64,000 nt of DNA, taken from contig NC_083897.1 of NCBI RefSeq assembly GCF_032452875.1, forward strand, positions 12,382,854 to 12,446,853, given 5' to 3'. Source of the DNA: Bos javanicus. Lineage: Eukaryota; Chordata; Mammalia; Artiodactyla; Bovidae. The position numbers and the translations under genes are program-made. Every line of letters starts with the position of its first letter. Within the stretch, counting starts at the first letter, position 1. Shown here piece after piece: positions 1-10,830 of this stretch. Under the pieces are notes generated by a model that had not been told where the DNA came from, did not search any database, and saw only the letters and a program-made list of their open reading frames with translations.

Positions 1-1066
1 AAAATAATAGCAAATGAAGCAACTTACAAAGAATTAATCTCAAAAATATACAAGCAGCTCCTGCAGCTCAATTCCAGAAAAATAAACGACCCAATCAAAA
101 AATGGGGCAAAGAACTAAACAGAGATTTCTCCAAAGAAGACATACAGATGGCTAACAAACACATAAAAAGATGCTCAACATCACTTATTGTCAGAGAAAT
201 GCAAATCAAAATCAGAATGAGGTACTGTCTCACACTGGCCAGAATGGCTGCTATCAAAAAGTCTACAAACAATAAATGCTGGAGAGGGTGTGGAGAAAAG
301 GGAACCCTCTTACACTGTTGGCGGGTATGTAAACTAGTACAGCTATTATGGAGAACAGTGTGGTGATTCCTTAAAAAACTGGAAATAGAACTGCCATATA
401 ACCTAGCAATCCCACTGCTGGGCATACACACAGAGGAAACCGGAATTGAAAGAGATATGTGTACCCCAATGTCCATTGCAGCACTGTTTATAATAGCTAG
501 GACACGGAAGCAACCTAGATGTCCATCACCAGATGAATGGATAAGAAAGCTGTGGTACATATACACAATGGAATATTACTCAGCCATTAAAAAGAATACA
601 TTTGAATCAGTTCTAATGAGGTGGATGAAACTGGAACCTATTATACAGAGTGAAGTAAATTCGAAAGAAAAACACCAATACACTATACTAATGCATATAT
701 ATGGAATTTAGAAAGATGGTAACAATAACCCTACATGTGAGACAACAAAAGAGTCACAGATGTAGAGAACAGCCTTTTGGACTCTGTGGGAGAAGGCGAG
801 GGTGGGATGATTTGAGAGAATAACATTGAAACACGTATGTTATCATATGTGAAACAGATCGCCAATCCAGGTTTGATGCATGAGACTGGGTGCTCAGGGC
901 TGGTGCACTGGGATGACCCTGAGGGATGGAATGGGGAGGGAGGTGGGAGGGAAGTTCAGGATGGGAAACACATGTACACCCATGGCTGATTCATGTCAAT
1001 GTATGGCAAAAATGACTACAATATTGTAATTATCCTCCAGTTAAAAGAAATAAATAAATTTTTAAA
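1..1066 (+). mobile_element. L1 LINE 3' portion (ruminant L1), open at window edge
   Basis: The segment carries the C-terminal part of L1 ORF2, the ruminant L1 3' UTR (G-rich tract near 925-955, then the typical 'ggctgattcatgtcaatgta' stretch) and an A-rich tail near 1050-1066. The sense strand is plus. It continues leftward beyond the window, so the 5' truncation point is unknown. It is non-autonomous here. Confidence 0.9.
148..711 (+). pseudogene. L1 ORF2 C-terminal fragment, broken
   Basis: Two open pieces (148..366 and 457..711) read as the C-terminal region of L1 ORF2, the endonuclease/reverse transcriptase of LINE-1. Diagnostic strings are FSKEDIQMANKH just upstream, then WRGCGEKGTLLHCW (Cys-containing region) and MEYYSAIKKN near the end. 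The first piece stops at a TGA (364..366) where the family normally continues, and the second resumes in another frame. The final stop at 709..711 agrees with the usual end of ORF2 before the 3' UTR. No catalytic domain is present in this window, so it cannot act. Confidence 0.85.
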
Positions 1067-1163
1067 ATTTGGTGATTGTGTTTGATAACATCTCCTGAAG
1101 TAATTCTGATGTCCATCTCTTGTTAAGGAAATGTTGCTCTAGAGTAACATTTACCAGCCCTTT

Positions 1164-1278
1164 AAATGGCAACCCAGTCCAGTATTCTTGCCTGGGAAAT
1201 TCCATGCACAGAGAAGCCTGGTGGGCTATGGTCCATGGGGTCGCAAAGAGTTGGAGACGACTGAGCAACTGAGCACTC
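1164..1278 (+). mobile_element. Bov-tA/Bov-A SINE fragment (headless)
   Basis: The fragment begins at 'aaatggcaaccca' and runs through the Bov-A body (ccagtattcttgcctgg, ccatggggtcgcaaagag) to 'ctgagcaactgagcac'. The tRNA-derived head is missing, so this is a 5'-truncated copy. Confidence 0.85.
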
Positions 1279-2083
1279 AAACAGAAACTTATTCTCAATA
1301 CCCCTGTGGTCACTGCTGCTGTATTCTCCACTTCTTTCAGATAGAATCCAAACCCTTCCCTTCATAATTTTATCACTAACTAGCCTCCACAAGGCCTCAG
1401 GCTCCCCTGGCACCATGCCTACATCAGCAACCCCAGGGAAAAAATCAGGCGCAGTGATGCATGATTTGATGATCTACATTGTTTAAAATTTACAACTGTT
1501 TTGATCATTCCACAAGGAAGTGGGAGGAGGGGGTTTGCTTGAGTTCCTTGTAATACATTTGTTTATCAAACTACAGCCCAGGCATATTCATTCTGACAGG
1601 TTGTTTGAAGTTTATGCATCTCCTGATGCAAATATGTAATTTGTGCCACTGTTGATGGGAATTACAGCCTTCCAAAGAGCGGGGGATGAGATCCCAAAGA
1701 TTCTTGTAATGATGGCTCAGGAGAGTACATTGACAACATAAATGTTAGCACAATTATGTACAGTCTCCATCTGCTTCCTAGCCTGATATGTTTAGGTATG
1801 CTATTTATATAACAAGTGCAACTGTATTCACAGATTTAGGGAGGCCATTATGGAAGTAGACATTTCTATCAGGTCTCTTTAACTAGGAACATAGCAAGTT
1901 TGGTCATTATTCGATACCAGAGCACTGGAATCAAAGCTCTGTCTTCCTGTCATTGTTTCATGATTGACACAAGGACGCAAAAGTTCATAAAAGTGAAATC
2001 AGGGTAGATTTCCTACGTTTCTCCCCTGCTTCATGCCATTGAAATTGGTCTTGTGGACACAAACTAGATAATTAATAACAGAA
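1279..2083. other. Non-repetitive interval, no gene seen
   Basis: I recognise no repeat or coding exon. The central part (about 1500-1740) is less AT-rich and contains an exact POU octamer (ATGCAAAT, 1626..1633) with TAAT-type motifs around it. It is a candidate for conserved non-coding DNA, but only alignment could show that. Confidence 0.3.
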
Positions 2084-2318
2084 GGTATTGAGCACTTACC
2101 ACATGCCATGCATTTCAAAGTGTTTTATGTAAACTTTCATTTTCGTTTCATTCTCACATTATAAAGTAGGTGTAATATTATGATTATCTCCACCATCCGT
2201 ATATTATAGGCAAGGAAACTGAAGCATAGAGATTTTCTCACACTCAAGTAAGTGATACACTAGACTTCAATGCAGGCAATCTAGATTCAGTGCCAGACCT
2301 CTTAACTGCCATGGCACA
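2084..2318 (-). mobile_element. MIR SINE
   Basis: In minus orientation the order matches MIR: lost-anticodon head, then 'aactgaag..agagattttctcacactcaag' (the complement of the conserved core 'cttgggcaagt..ctctgtgcctcagttt'), then the 'gagcacttaccacatgcca' tail region. The copy is old and diverged. Confidence 0.7.
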
Positions 2319-2346
2319 CACCATGCTAAGTGCAACCCATTATAGT

Positions 2347-2480
2347 GGCAACAGAATGTGCTTTGGAATCAGACTGGAACCAACTCTCATCGCTTCAAAG
2401 TTGGGTGATCTTGGGCAAGTTACCTAATAACTTGGAATTTCAATTTTCTCATATATAAAATAAGGATAATAAAATTAGAG
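2347..2480 (+). mobile_element. MIR SINE fragment
   Basis: The plus strand reads 'gtgctttggaatcagactgg', 'gggtgatcttgggcaagttac', 'tttctcatatataaaataaggataataa', which is the MIR core in order. It lies beside an inverted MIR (2084..2318). Confidence 0.7.
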
Positions 2481-2790
2481 TACAGTTACATTATATGTGT
2501 GCATTTGACTTAGCAGCTAAATTTTATAACTTAATACATCAATTACCCTGAGGTACAATTATATTATTTTATATAATCCTCATGTGAAACAAATTTGATA
2601 ACACATATTAAACTTATGAAGAACTAATATTCAGCTAGTATAAAGTAAAATATCAGCCACACTTGAGAATTCTCTACTCACCCTCCATCCTTTTCTAGGG
2701 ACTCGGTAGCAATTTCCAAGACAATATGCCTTGAACTTTTTGGCATCAGCACATAATGTTTCCTATTGTTTTTGTTACTTCCCTTAGTAT
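2481..2790. other. AT-rich interval, nothing recognised
   Basis: This stretch is AT-rich without a reading frame, exon signal or repeat I can name. Confidence 0.4.
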
Positions 2791-2797
2791 AGCTCAG

Positions 2798-4089
2798 TCA
2801 GTCAGTTCAGTCACTCAGTCATGTCCGACTCTTTGCGACCCCATGAAGCGCAGCACGCCAGGCCTCCCTGTCCATCCCCAACTCCTGGAGTTCACTCAGA
2901 CTCATGCCCATCAAGTCGGTGATGCCATCTAGCCATCTCATCCTCTGTCGTCCCCTTCTCCTCCTGCCCCCAGTCCCTCCCAGCATCAGAGTTTTTTCCA
3001 ATGAGTCAACTCTTCACATGAGGTAGTCAAAGTACTGGAGTTTCAGCTTTAGCATCATTGCTTCCAAAGAAATCCCAGGGCTGATCTCCTTCAGAATGGA
3101 CTGGTTGGATCTCCTTGCAGTCCAAGGGACTCTCAAGAGTCTTCTCCAACACCACAGTTCAAAAGCATCAATTCTTTGGCGCTCAGCTTTCTTCACAGTC
3201 CAACTCTCACATCCATACATGACCACAGGAAAAACCATAGCCTTGACTAGACAGACCTTTGTTGGCAAAGTAATGTCTCTGCTTTTCAATATGCTATCTA
3301 GGTTGGTCATAACTTTCCTTCCAAGGAGTAAGCATCTTTTAATTTCATGGCTGTAGTCACCATCTGCAGTGATTTTGGAGCCCCAAAAAATATAGTCTGA
3401 TACTATTTCCACTGTTTCCCCATCTATTTCCCATGAAGTGATGGGACCAGATGCCATGATCTTCGTTTTCTGAATGTTGAGCTTTAAGCCAACTTTTTCA
3501 CTCTCCTCTTTCACTTTCATCAAGAGGCTTTTGAGTTCCTCTTCACTTTCTGCCATAAGGGTGGTGTCATCTGCATATCTGAGGTTATTGATATTTCTCC
3601 CAGCAATCTTGATTCCAGCTTGTGCTTCTTCCAGCCCTGCATTTCTCATGATGTACTCTGCATATAAGTTAAATAAGCAGGGTGACAGTATACAGCCTTG
3701 ATGTACTCCTTTTCCTATTTGGAACCAGTCTGTTGTTCCATGTTCAGTTCTAACAGTTGCTTCCTGACCTGCATATAGGTTTCTCAAGAGGCAGGTCAGG
3801 TGGTCTGATATTCCAATCTCTTGAAGAATTTTGCACAGTTTATTGTGATCCACACAGTCAAAGGCTTTGGCATAGTCAATAAAGCAGAAATAGATGTTTT
3901 TTCTGGAACTCTCTTGCTTTTTCAATGATCCAGCAGATGTTGGCAATTTGATCTCTGGTTCCTCTGCCTTTTCTAAAACTAGCTTGAACATCTGGAAGTT
4001 CATGGTCACATATTGCTGAAGCCTGGCTTGGAGAATTTTGAGCACTACTTTACTAGCATGTGAGATGAGTGCAACTGTGCAGTGGTTTG
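2798..4089 (-). mobile_element. BovB (RTE-type) LINE, 5' truncated, 1.29 kb
   Basis: The BovB 3' end lies at the low coordinate (complement of 'gggtcgcaaagagtcggacatgactgag', then a tail with gactgaactgactg). The element runs into the reverse-transcriptase region. A 7-bp target-site duplication, agctcag, flanks it at 2791..2797 and 4090..4096. BovB moves by target-primed reverse transcription. This copy lacks the endonuclease and is dead. Confidence 0.93.
3014..4045 (-). pseudogene. BovB reverse-transcriptase fragment with frameshift
   Basis: This 343-codon open stretch covers most of the BovB reverse transcriptase and its C-terminal region. Visible RT motifs are FIDYAKAFDCVDHNKL (motif A, catalytic Asp in AFD), QGCILSPCLFNLYAEYIM (motif B), YADD (motif C, codons at 3566..3577) and GLKLNIQKTK (motif D). 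C-terminal strings include MYGCESWTVKKAE and ELWCWRRLLRVPWTARRSNQS. The first ~50 residues are read in a wrong frame: a six-base T run (3897..3902) replaces five, giving SSRKNIYFC where an uninterrupted copy reads REFQKNIYFC. The protein is therefore not functional although the catalytic residues survive. Confidence 0.88.
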
Positions 4090-4096
4090 AGCTCAG

Positions 4097-4530
4097 GGAT
4101 TCTCAAATTTAGCATGCATAAGAATTATCATACACACACAAAACCATGTATATTTTTCTTTATGAGCAATTTAAAGGGTTTTGATAATTTTACCTCTAAA
4201 AATCTTCATAAAACTGTGCAAAGTATAAATACGCAAGTTTCCAGTTCCTGTATCCTTATTGCAGAGAGGTTTGATGGCTAATTGATATAACATTTATAAA
4301 ACATTTATGAGTAAATAACAGTTCCTGTAATACAGTACACATTAAAAATATCTAAAAATGTATACATAAGCATAAATAGAGTACAGAATAAATTCATCAT
4401 AGGTTGCATAATGATATCCTGCTTAACAACAAGAGGTCTACGGATAAATGTCCTGGGTTTGCTTAGCCTCCATGTGACTGGTTACCTTCTACACAAAAAC
4501 TAAGAATAATAATAGTCATCAGATTATTGA
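4097..4530. other. Mostly unique; possible MER5-like arm at 4095..4150
   Basis: Immediately after the BovB insertion, 'gggattctcaaatttagcatgcataagaattat' style sequence resembles one arm of a MER5-type hAT element. The rest is AT-rich with no recognised feature. Confidence 0.35.
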
Positions 4531-4537
4531 AAGGATT

Positions 4538-5055
4538 CAGTTCAGTTCAGGTGCTCAGTCATGTCCAACTCTTTGCGACCCCATGAATTGCAGCACGCCA
4601 GGCCTCCCTGTCCATCACCAACTCCCGGAATTCACTCAGACTCACGTCCATCGAGTCAGTGATGCCATCCAGCCATCTCTTCCTCTGTCGTCCCATTCTC
4701 CTCCTGCCCCCAATCCCTCCCAGCATCAGAGTCGTTTCCAGTGTCAACTCTTAGCATGAGGTGGCCAAAGTACTGGAGTTTTAGCTTTAGCATCATTCCT
4801 TCCAAAGAAATCCCAGGGCTGATCTCCTTCAGAATGGACTGGTTGGATCTCCTTGCAGTCCAAGGGACTCTCAAGAGTCTTCTCCAACACCACAGTTCAA
4901 AAGCATCAATTCTTCGGCACTCAGCTTTCTTCACAGACCACTCGAAAAACCATAGCCTTGACTAGACAGACCTTTGTTGGCAAAGTAATGTCTCTGCTTT
5001 TGAATATGCTATCTAGGTTGGTCATAACTTTTCTTCCAAGGAGTAAGTGTCTTTT
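4538..5055 (-). mobile_element. BovB LINE 3' fragment, 0.5 kb
   Basis: This fragment has the same 3' end and orientation as the copy at 2798..4089. It runs from the tail (4538) to 'aaggagtaagtgtctttt' and is flanked by aaggatt at 4531..4537 and 5056..5062. About 30 bp around 4936 (between 'cttcacag' and 'aaaaaccatag') are deleted, removing the MYGCESW region. Only the C-terminal coding part remains. Confidence 0.9.
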
Positions 5056-5120
5056 AAGGATTAAGTGAGCTAATATACTGAAATATTTAGAATAGGATTT
5101 AGCACACAGTATAATGGCAA

Positions 5121-5330
5121 ATACTCTCTGGTGGCTCAGAAGGTAAAGAATCCATCTGCCATACAGGATACCTGGGTTCGATCCCTGGGTTGGGAAGATC
5201 CCCTGGAGGAGGGCATGGCAACCCACTACAGTATTTGTGCATGGAGAATCCCCATGGACAGAGGAGCCTGTCAGGCTACAGTCCATAGGGTCACAAAGAG
5301 TTGGACATGACTGAGCAACTAAGCACAGCA
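5121..5330 (+). mobile_element. Bov-tA SINE, full length
   Basis: This copy has a tRNA-Glu-derived head with A-box-like 'ggtggctcag' and a clear B box (ggttcgatccc, 5175..5185). The Bov-A body and 'gactgagcaactaagcacagcacac' tail follow. Bov-tA is mobilised in trans by BovB, whose 3' end it shares. The polymerase III boxes look intact. Confidence 0.93.
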
Positions 5331-6696
5331 CACATTTATTCAAGAAGGTAATTTCTATACTAGCTATTGAAATAGTTATGGAAAGAGATTGTTGGAAAAA
5401 AAAGGAAAGGGCCATTTTCAGGTCATGGTAGACATAGAGGCCAGAGGAAGTAAGGTACAGATAGCCTGAATGGCTCGAGTCAGGGGCACCATTTAGTAGG
5501 ATAGGAAGTCATCCACTGCATTTCCAGGTTCTTTAGAGACAAGTCCCTTTGCATGTGTCAGAACTGTCTGTAGCTCAGAGCAGACCTATTTGTAGCAGCT
5601 TGCTAGATACTCAAGATTTCCGGTTTCAATTAGCTTAGTGATATTGCTTCTTGCAGTCAATAGCTATAATAGCACCTGTTTTATTTCTAACTAGGATATA
5701 AAAAACATCATTTTCTATCTTGCATGTTTATTGGAACCTCTCTGGTGTGCAAGAAATAACTGCCATAAAGCCTCTGAGGTTGAAGATTGCTTTATATTTT
5801 CTTATGCACCTTAAATGGGAGGGAAAAATAGGTGTTCCAAGTTTAGCTTTAGATATAATATGCAATATGGCAATTTAATCATCTGAATTTAAATAATTAA
5901 ATATATTTACAGGAGCTATTTTTGCTGCTTGAATAATATTTGTGAAATTCAAAATACATAGCACTAACACTAAGCATTGTTAGTATTCTAGGTTATCTCC
6001 TTTCTGAAGCCCACTGTAAGGACTAAAAACTCAGGGTCATTTCTATGATGACAAAACAAGCGAAATACAGTGTCTTCTTATTTCACCAAGGAAAATAGGA
6101 AGTTCAGACCATACACAAATTAAGACAAAAAGAGGTGCCATTAGAATCTTAGACTGAAAGATATAACACTGCTGAGCTCTGAGGGTCCAGAGTGTCAGTT
6201 GTGGCCAGCTTTTATATCAGAAGCATAAATTTATTTGATAGAGCTCTACTCACTGAATTCACTGTCTATTTGATGAGAAATCACACCGTGAACTAAGATC
6301 ACAATGTGTGACAGTATATGTCAAGTACCAGGTGGCGTGGTAGGCATGTGGCGGTACTATGGAAATTCAGAGAAGAGAAGAGAAGAGAGTTGGGATATCA
6401 GAGTTGGGATAGTTAAGGAACATTCCATGGCACAGGGCACTGAAGGGTTAGTATTTTGTGTTATAATTTATTAACTTTATAGTCTAATGAGCAAATTTCT
6501 TTACCACCACGGAATAAAGAAAAGAGTCTTAGAGATCTAGGGACTCTTTAGTTTCAGAGGAGGAATAAATGAGATTTTACAGCTTAGATTAAGTGACAGA
6601 TTGACATCCTATAGATAATCTTGCTTGAGTGAGGAAGTCCCATAGAGAGAACGACAAGTTATTGACTGTCCTGGGCTAACTTCTGCCCTCAACCTG
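5331..6696. other. Non-repetitive AT-rich interval
   Basis: No gene or repeat family is recognised. A short (agaag)n stretch lies at about 6371..6388. No open frame has exon-like borders. Confidence 0.4.
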
Positions 6697-7042
6697 CCAA
6701 AAATATAAAATCATATGCTGAAGTCCTAATGGCTAGTACTTCAGCATATGACTGTACTTGGAGATAAGATCTTTAAAAAGGTAATTAAGTTAAAATGAGG
6801 TCTTTAGGATGTACTCTAATCCAATATGAATGGTGTCCTTATAAGAAGAGGAGATTATAGAAGGAAAACCATGTGAAGACATGTGAAGAAGGCAGACATC
6901 TATAACCCAAGGGGTGAGCCTCAGAAGAAACAATGCTACTGACACTTTGAGAAGTCTCAAGAACTGTGACAAAATAAATTTTTGCTGTTTAAGTAACTCA
7001 ATCTGTGGTACTTTGTTAAAGCAATCCTGGAAAATAATATAG
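6697..7042 (+). mobile_element. MaLR-type (MST/MLT1-like) LTR remnant
   Basis: The sequence follows the MaLR LTR pattern in order: 'catatgctgaagtcctaatggc', 'tggagataagatctttaaa', 'aatccaatatgaatggtgtccttataagaagagg', 'accatgtgaagacatg', 'agaactgtgacaaaataaat' (polyadenylation signal) and 'ctgtggtactttgttaaagca'. These LTRs derive from ancient ERVL-related retroelements. It is a lone, non-coding LTR, and the subfamily is uncertain. Confidence 0.65.
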
Positions 7043-7517
7043 AGAATAAAAACAATAGCTGTTATACAGTTCAACTTTTTGCTAGGTACCTCCTTTGTGC
7101 TAAGTTGGCTCAGCCAGTCTTGATGGTCCTCACTTAAGTTTCCAGCTGCACATCAGGAGGAAGATGGATTCATCAGAAGAACCTCACTCTCTTCTCTGGA
7201 AGTCTATAGCCTTTTGGCTATAATACCTTACTTCCCCTCCATGTGGCCTCTTAATTCTCTAGAAGGTTCATTTGAACTTCTTTATATGGTAACGTACTTG
7301 GTGCCAAGAACAGCAAGAAAGAGCAAGCACCGAAGTTCAAGTACTTTGCAGGCTTCTTGTTTGTGTCACATTGGCTAATATCACATTAGCTGATCCAGTT
7401 CACATGACCAAGCCCAGATTTAAGCAGCAGAGAAAATGACTTAATCTCGTAATGAAAACAACCTCAAAGTTACTGTGCCAGGGGCACAGTTAGAAGGATG
7501 AAAATAACTAGTGGCCA
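7043..7517. other. Unique interval
   Basis: Nothing is recognised beyond ordinary AT-rich DNA. No exon-like frame is seen. Confidence 0.4.
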
Positions 7518-7727
7518 GGGACTTGCCTGGTGGTCCAGTGGTTAAGAATCTGCCTTCCAATGGAGGAGACACAGGTTCAATCCCTGGTCAAGGAACTAGG
7601 ATCCCAACATGCAACAGGGCTACTGAGCTCATGTGCCACAACTAGAGAGTCCTCAGCTGCAACAAAGAGTCCACATGCCACAACTAAGATTTGACGCAGC
7701 AAAAATATCTTTTTATTTTAAAAAGAA
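7518..7727 (+). mobile_element. CHR-type tRNA SINE (long form)
   Basis: It starts 'gggacttgcctggtggtccagtggttaag' style, with a B box (ggttcaatccc) followed by 'aggaactaggatcccaacatgc' and a body repeating 'gccacaactagagag'. It ends in an A/T-rich tail. This is the cetacean-hippo-ruminant SINE family. The copy is diverged. Confidence 0.85.
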
Positions 7728-8085
7728 AACAATTTGTGGTCAATTTTGTGATTTATTGATACCACAGAAAGAACAGTTGTTGGTGGCTCAAAGGTTGAAG
7801 GGAAACAGGTTGATCTCCTTATGCACATAGATCACTAGAGACTGGTATAATGAGTGCCAAAATTAGAGGCGATCTAGGCCTTACAGTGAACTGAATGAGA
7901 CACTAAATTGAATGAGAATGATAGAATGAGAACCTGCAAAAAGCACCATATGACTATAAATTGTGAGTCTTGATGATTTCTTGTTGACTAAGTTCAGTAG
8001 AACTGAGTCAAATTACCATCAGAGCTCCTAGCCTTCAAGGCTTGGAGAACAAGGTTGAACAAGGCATGAAGCCTGGAAATTAAGA
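7728..8085. other. Unique interval
   Basis: No feature is recognised. Confidence 0.4.
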
Positions 8086-8092
8086 AATATTG

Positions 8093-8293
8093 AAAGTGAA
8101 AGTGTTAGTAGCTCAGTCCTGTGTGACTCTTTGTAACCCCATGGACTGTAGCCCACCAGGCTCCTCTGTCCATGGAATTCTCCAGGCAAGAATACTGGAG
8201 TGGGTCTTCATTCCCTTCTCCAGAGGATCTTCCTGACCCAGGGATCAAACCCAGGTCTCCTGCATTGCAGGCGATTTCTTTACTGATTGAGCC
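8093..8293 (-). mobile_element. Bov-tA SINE
   Basis: A complete Bov-tA lies in minus orientation (tail gtgaaagtg side at low coordinate, tRNA head ending 'gattgagcc' at 8293). The target-site duplication aatattg lies at 8086..8092 and 8294..8300. The right copy overlaps the first bases of a mini-mariner, so the SINE landed on that element's edge. Confidence 0.92.
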
Positions 8294-8295
8294 AA

Positions 8296-8356
8296 TATTG
8301 GGTTGACCAAAAAGTTTGTTCAGGTTTTTCCATGAGATATTTTGGCCAACCTAATA
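8296..8356. mobile_element. Mini-mariner (Tc1/mariner MITE, 61 bp)
   Basis: The two ends are imperfect inverted repeats: tattgggttgaccaaaaagt on the left and the complement of 'atattttggccaacctaata' on the right. TA dinucleotides sit at both borders, as expected for Tc1/mariner insertion. No transposase sequence remains between the ends. It resembles the short bovine mariner derivatives. Confidence 0.75.
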
Positions 8357-9274
8357 CTTTACGGGGCCAGGGCAGAGGCTAGACAGTGGAGAACCAGAAT
8401 TAAAGCACCATCAGGTGACTACAGGAAGCAGCAGGCAATAATGACTCTTGGGGATACTCCAAAGCTCTTTAAACTCTACTTCAATCATAGGAAGGGAAAA
8501 AACACTCCCATAAAACTCCCAAATGACTGGCTTTGAACTTTTCACCAGTTGATGAATGGTTGCTCAAATTGGATTTAATTTTACTTCAACAATATAAATA
8601 AATAAACATGGATTTTATCATATTCCAAGTATTGTGGTTACAAAAAAATTGATACCTGCAAGTAGAATTCTAGATGAAAGAGAACGACATTCCAAATAAA
8701 GTTAATGGCATAAGACTAGGAGGAAAGTGGATTGTGTGTGCGTGCATTGTGTTAGTGTGCATTTATAGAGGCGGCAGTAAGGCAATAGTTGTAAAAGAAC
8801 ACCAAAGTTCCCGAGCAGATGAGATGGTGCTTCCATATTACAGACCACCTTAAATACAGGACCAAGAGGTTTAGATTTAATCTGGTAAGCCAAAGGGGGT
8901 AAGTAACAAGAGAAATGTAAAAGAAAATAAAGCATTATTTTAGGAAGATGGAAAATACTCAAGAATCTGGGTATGTTCTCTAGAGTGTCATAAAATTCTC
9001 ATTAAAAGATCAAAACTAAAATTTATTTAAATTTTCCTTAATTTAAAACAATACCACCTGCCATTTGGCACCCTAAGACAGGCGTGGGTGACATGTCATG
9101 AATTCAGATACAGGATAATAGAACTTTGCTGTCTCAGTATTCTTCCCCAGGAGCAATGCATTCAGTCTCAGTTATACTCATTACCTGAGGGTCATTTATT
9201 CAGTACTCACCATGTGCCTAGGAGTGAGTTAGTTTCTTGATAAATCATACAGCATGTTTTAATGGAAAAGGGAG
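8357..9274. other. Mostly unique; possible L2 remnant near 8690..8960
   Basis: Around 8865 'aagaggtttagatttaatctggtaagccaaaggg' resembles the L2-associated motif 'aaggagtttggattttattc..gggaagccat'. Otherwise no feature is seen. The plus-strand open frame at 8342..8536 has no recognisable product. Confidence 0.3.
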
Positions 9275-9490
9275 GGCTCCAAGTCACACAGGACTGATCT
9301 GTACTCCTATGTCTGAGGCTTACCAGCTATCACAAGTGGATACTGTTTTGGATCATTTTATGCTTCAGATTTCTCATATGAAAAATGAAGTCAAGATTAT
9401 AGCAGTATGTATCTCAGAGGCTGCTGTGATTAATAAGAAAATATACATAAAGCACTTAGCATGGGCACTACTGATAGGTACTTGCTAAAT
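9275..9490 (+). mobile_element. MIR SINE
   Basis: The plus strand reads 'taccagctatcacaagtgg', 'atgcttcagatttctcatatgaaaaatgaag', 'ctgctgtgattaataag' and 'aaagcacttagcatgggcac', in the MIR order. Confidence 0.6.
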
Positions 9491-10354
9491 ATTAAATCTA
9501 CACACAGAATAAGACAGTGTCACTCCCTGCTCTAATCAGCCTCCCTACCTGGGCCCAGGCTTACATGGGTCCTCATATTAGTGATCATTGCAGGAATTCA
9601 GACCAAGCAAAGTGCTCAAATGGACAGCGACAACTCAGATTTTATTTTCATTCATTTTCCACAGAGAAAGGAGAGAGTTAAGAAAGCAGTTGCTTGGGAA
9701 TATTTCTTCTCCAAAAGATGAGGTTTTTGAGACCCCTTTTCAAAAACAATTCAGTCTGTGTCCTTGAGACAGTTAACGAGATATGCTAATATGGGATAAA
9801 TAGGTCTGTTATGGTCTGCTATGAATTCTTGATAAGAAAACATCTGCTTGGCTCACTATCCTTGCCCTCTAGGGAGGAAGTCAAGGTCTAAAGACAATAA
9901 GATATGATAAGGTATAAGACACTGCCTTGAAGAAAACAATTTAAAATAACTGTTTCTCAAAGCAAGTTCTAGTAGAAATAATGACTAGATCATGCCAAGC
10001 AAAGAAAGATGACTCCTTGATTTCTAGTGAATGAGGCCCAGGAAATGCAGACAAAGAGTCTAAAATGCCCTGACAACAAATAGTTAATTGTAGTTGGAAA
10101 ACATTCTGCTTTACTGAATCGAATCACTATAACCCAAGGAACAGGTCCTGTTTGCGACGATGGCTCATGGCTCCAAATTAATCTCATCCTTGGGAAATAT
10201 GTCAAAGAACCATAAGATGAGGTTTTAATTTTAGTTCTGTTTTCTCTTTCTTTATCTCTCTCTCTCTTTCCCTGATCCCTCTTCCTCACACACACAAACA
10301 CACATGCACACACTGGTTGTTTTTCTCTGGAGAACCTTGATTAATACACTACCT
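9491..10354. other. Unique interval with TC/CA-rich patch and MLT1-like end
   Basis: A pyrimidine run then a CA-rich run occupy about 10240..10313. Just after, 'tttttctctggagaaccttgattaatacac' (10317..10349) matches the 3' terminus of MLT1-type MaLR LTRs, but I cannot trace the rest of an LTR. No gene is seen. Confidence 0.35.
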
Positions 10355-10470
10355 AAGGAAATGGCAACCCACTCCAATATTCTTGTCTAGAGAATTCCAT
10401 GGACAGAGGAGTCTGGTGGGCTACAGTCCATGGGGTCGCAAAGAGTTGGACATGACTGAGTGACTAACTC
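10355..10470 (+). mobile_element. Bov-tA/Bov-A SINE fragment (headless)
   Basis: The Bov-A body runs from 'aaggaaatggcaaccc' to 'gactgagtgactaac'. The tRNA head is absent. Confidence 0.88.
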
Positions 10471-10479
10471 TTTCTTTGT

Positions 10480-10830
10480 ATAGTTTATTTCCGCTGTTTT
10501 TTGCTTGGTGTATCTTTTCCATAATTGTATTTTAAACTTTACTATTTTGTGTGTGTCTCTTATAGATAATATGTTATTGGCTTTTAAAAATCAATTGAAA
10601 AAATTGTCTTTAGATTGGTGAGTTTATAAGTTTAGCATAATTATATTTATTGTAAATACCATTAGAGTAGAACTTTTTCTCCATTTTTTCCCCATTTTCC
10701 TTTCACACTATTATATTTTCCTTTATTTCTGTGTTCTTTATTTTAATTATTAATATTTTGATTCCACATACATGTTTAATGATCTTCATATTTCTGTTTC
10801 ATAATATTAATAATATACTTTACTGCTTTG
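10480..10830 (-). mobile_element. Old L1 fragment
   Basis: The complement of 'tagattggtgagtttataagtttag..tatttattgtaaatacc' matches the L1 ORF2 N-terminal region (the LNVNGLNSPIK-type segment), and the flanks have the same base bias. It is highly diverged and the limits are uncertain. Confidence 0.4.

Noticed and set aside
3096..3701. Plus-strand frames rich in Ser/Leu (for example WLDLLAVQGTLKSLLQHHSSK), repeated at many loci in the window
   Set aside because: These are antisense shadows of the BovB reverse-transcriptase region. They recur because the element recurs.
8702..8962. 86-codon minus-strand frame
   Set aside because: It coincides with an L2-like remnant and has no domain or splice signals.
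9990..10313. 107-codon minus-strand frame
   Set aside because: Its start lies in a CA/TC low-complexity tract. The remainder matches nothing I recognise and lacks exon borders.
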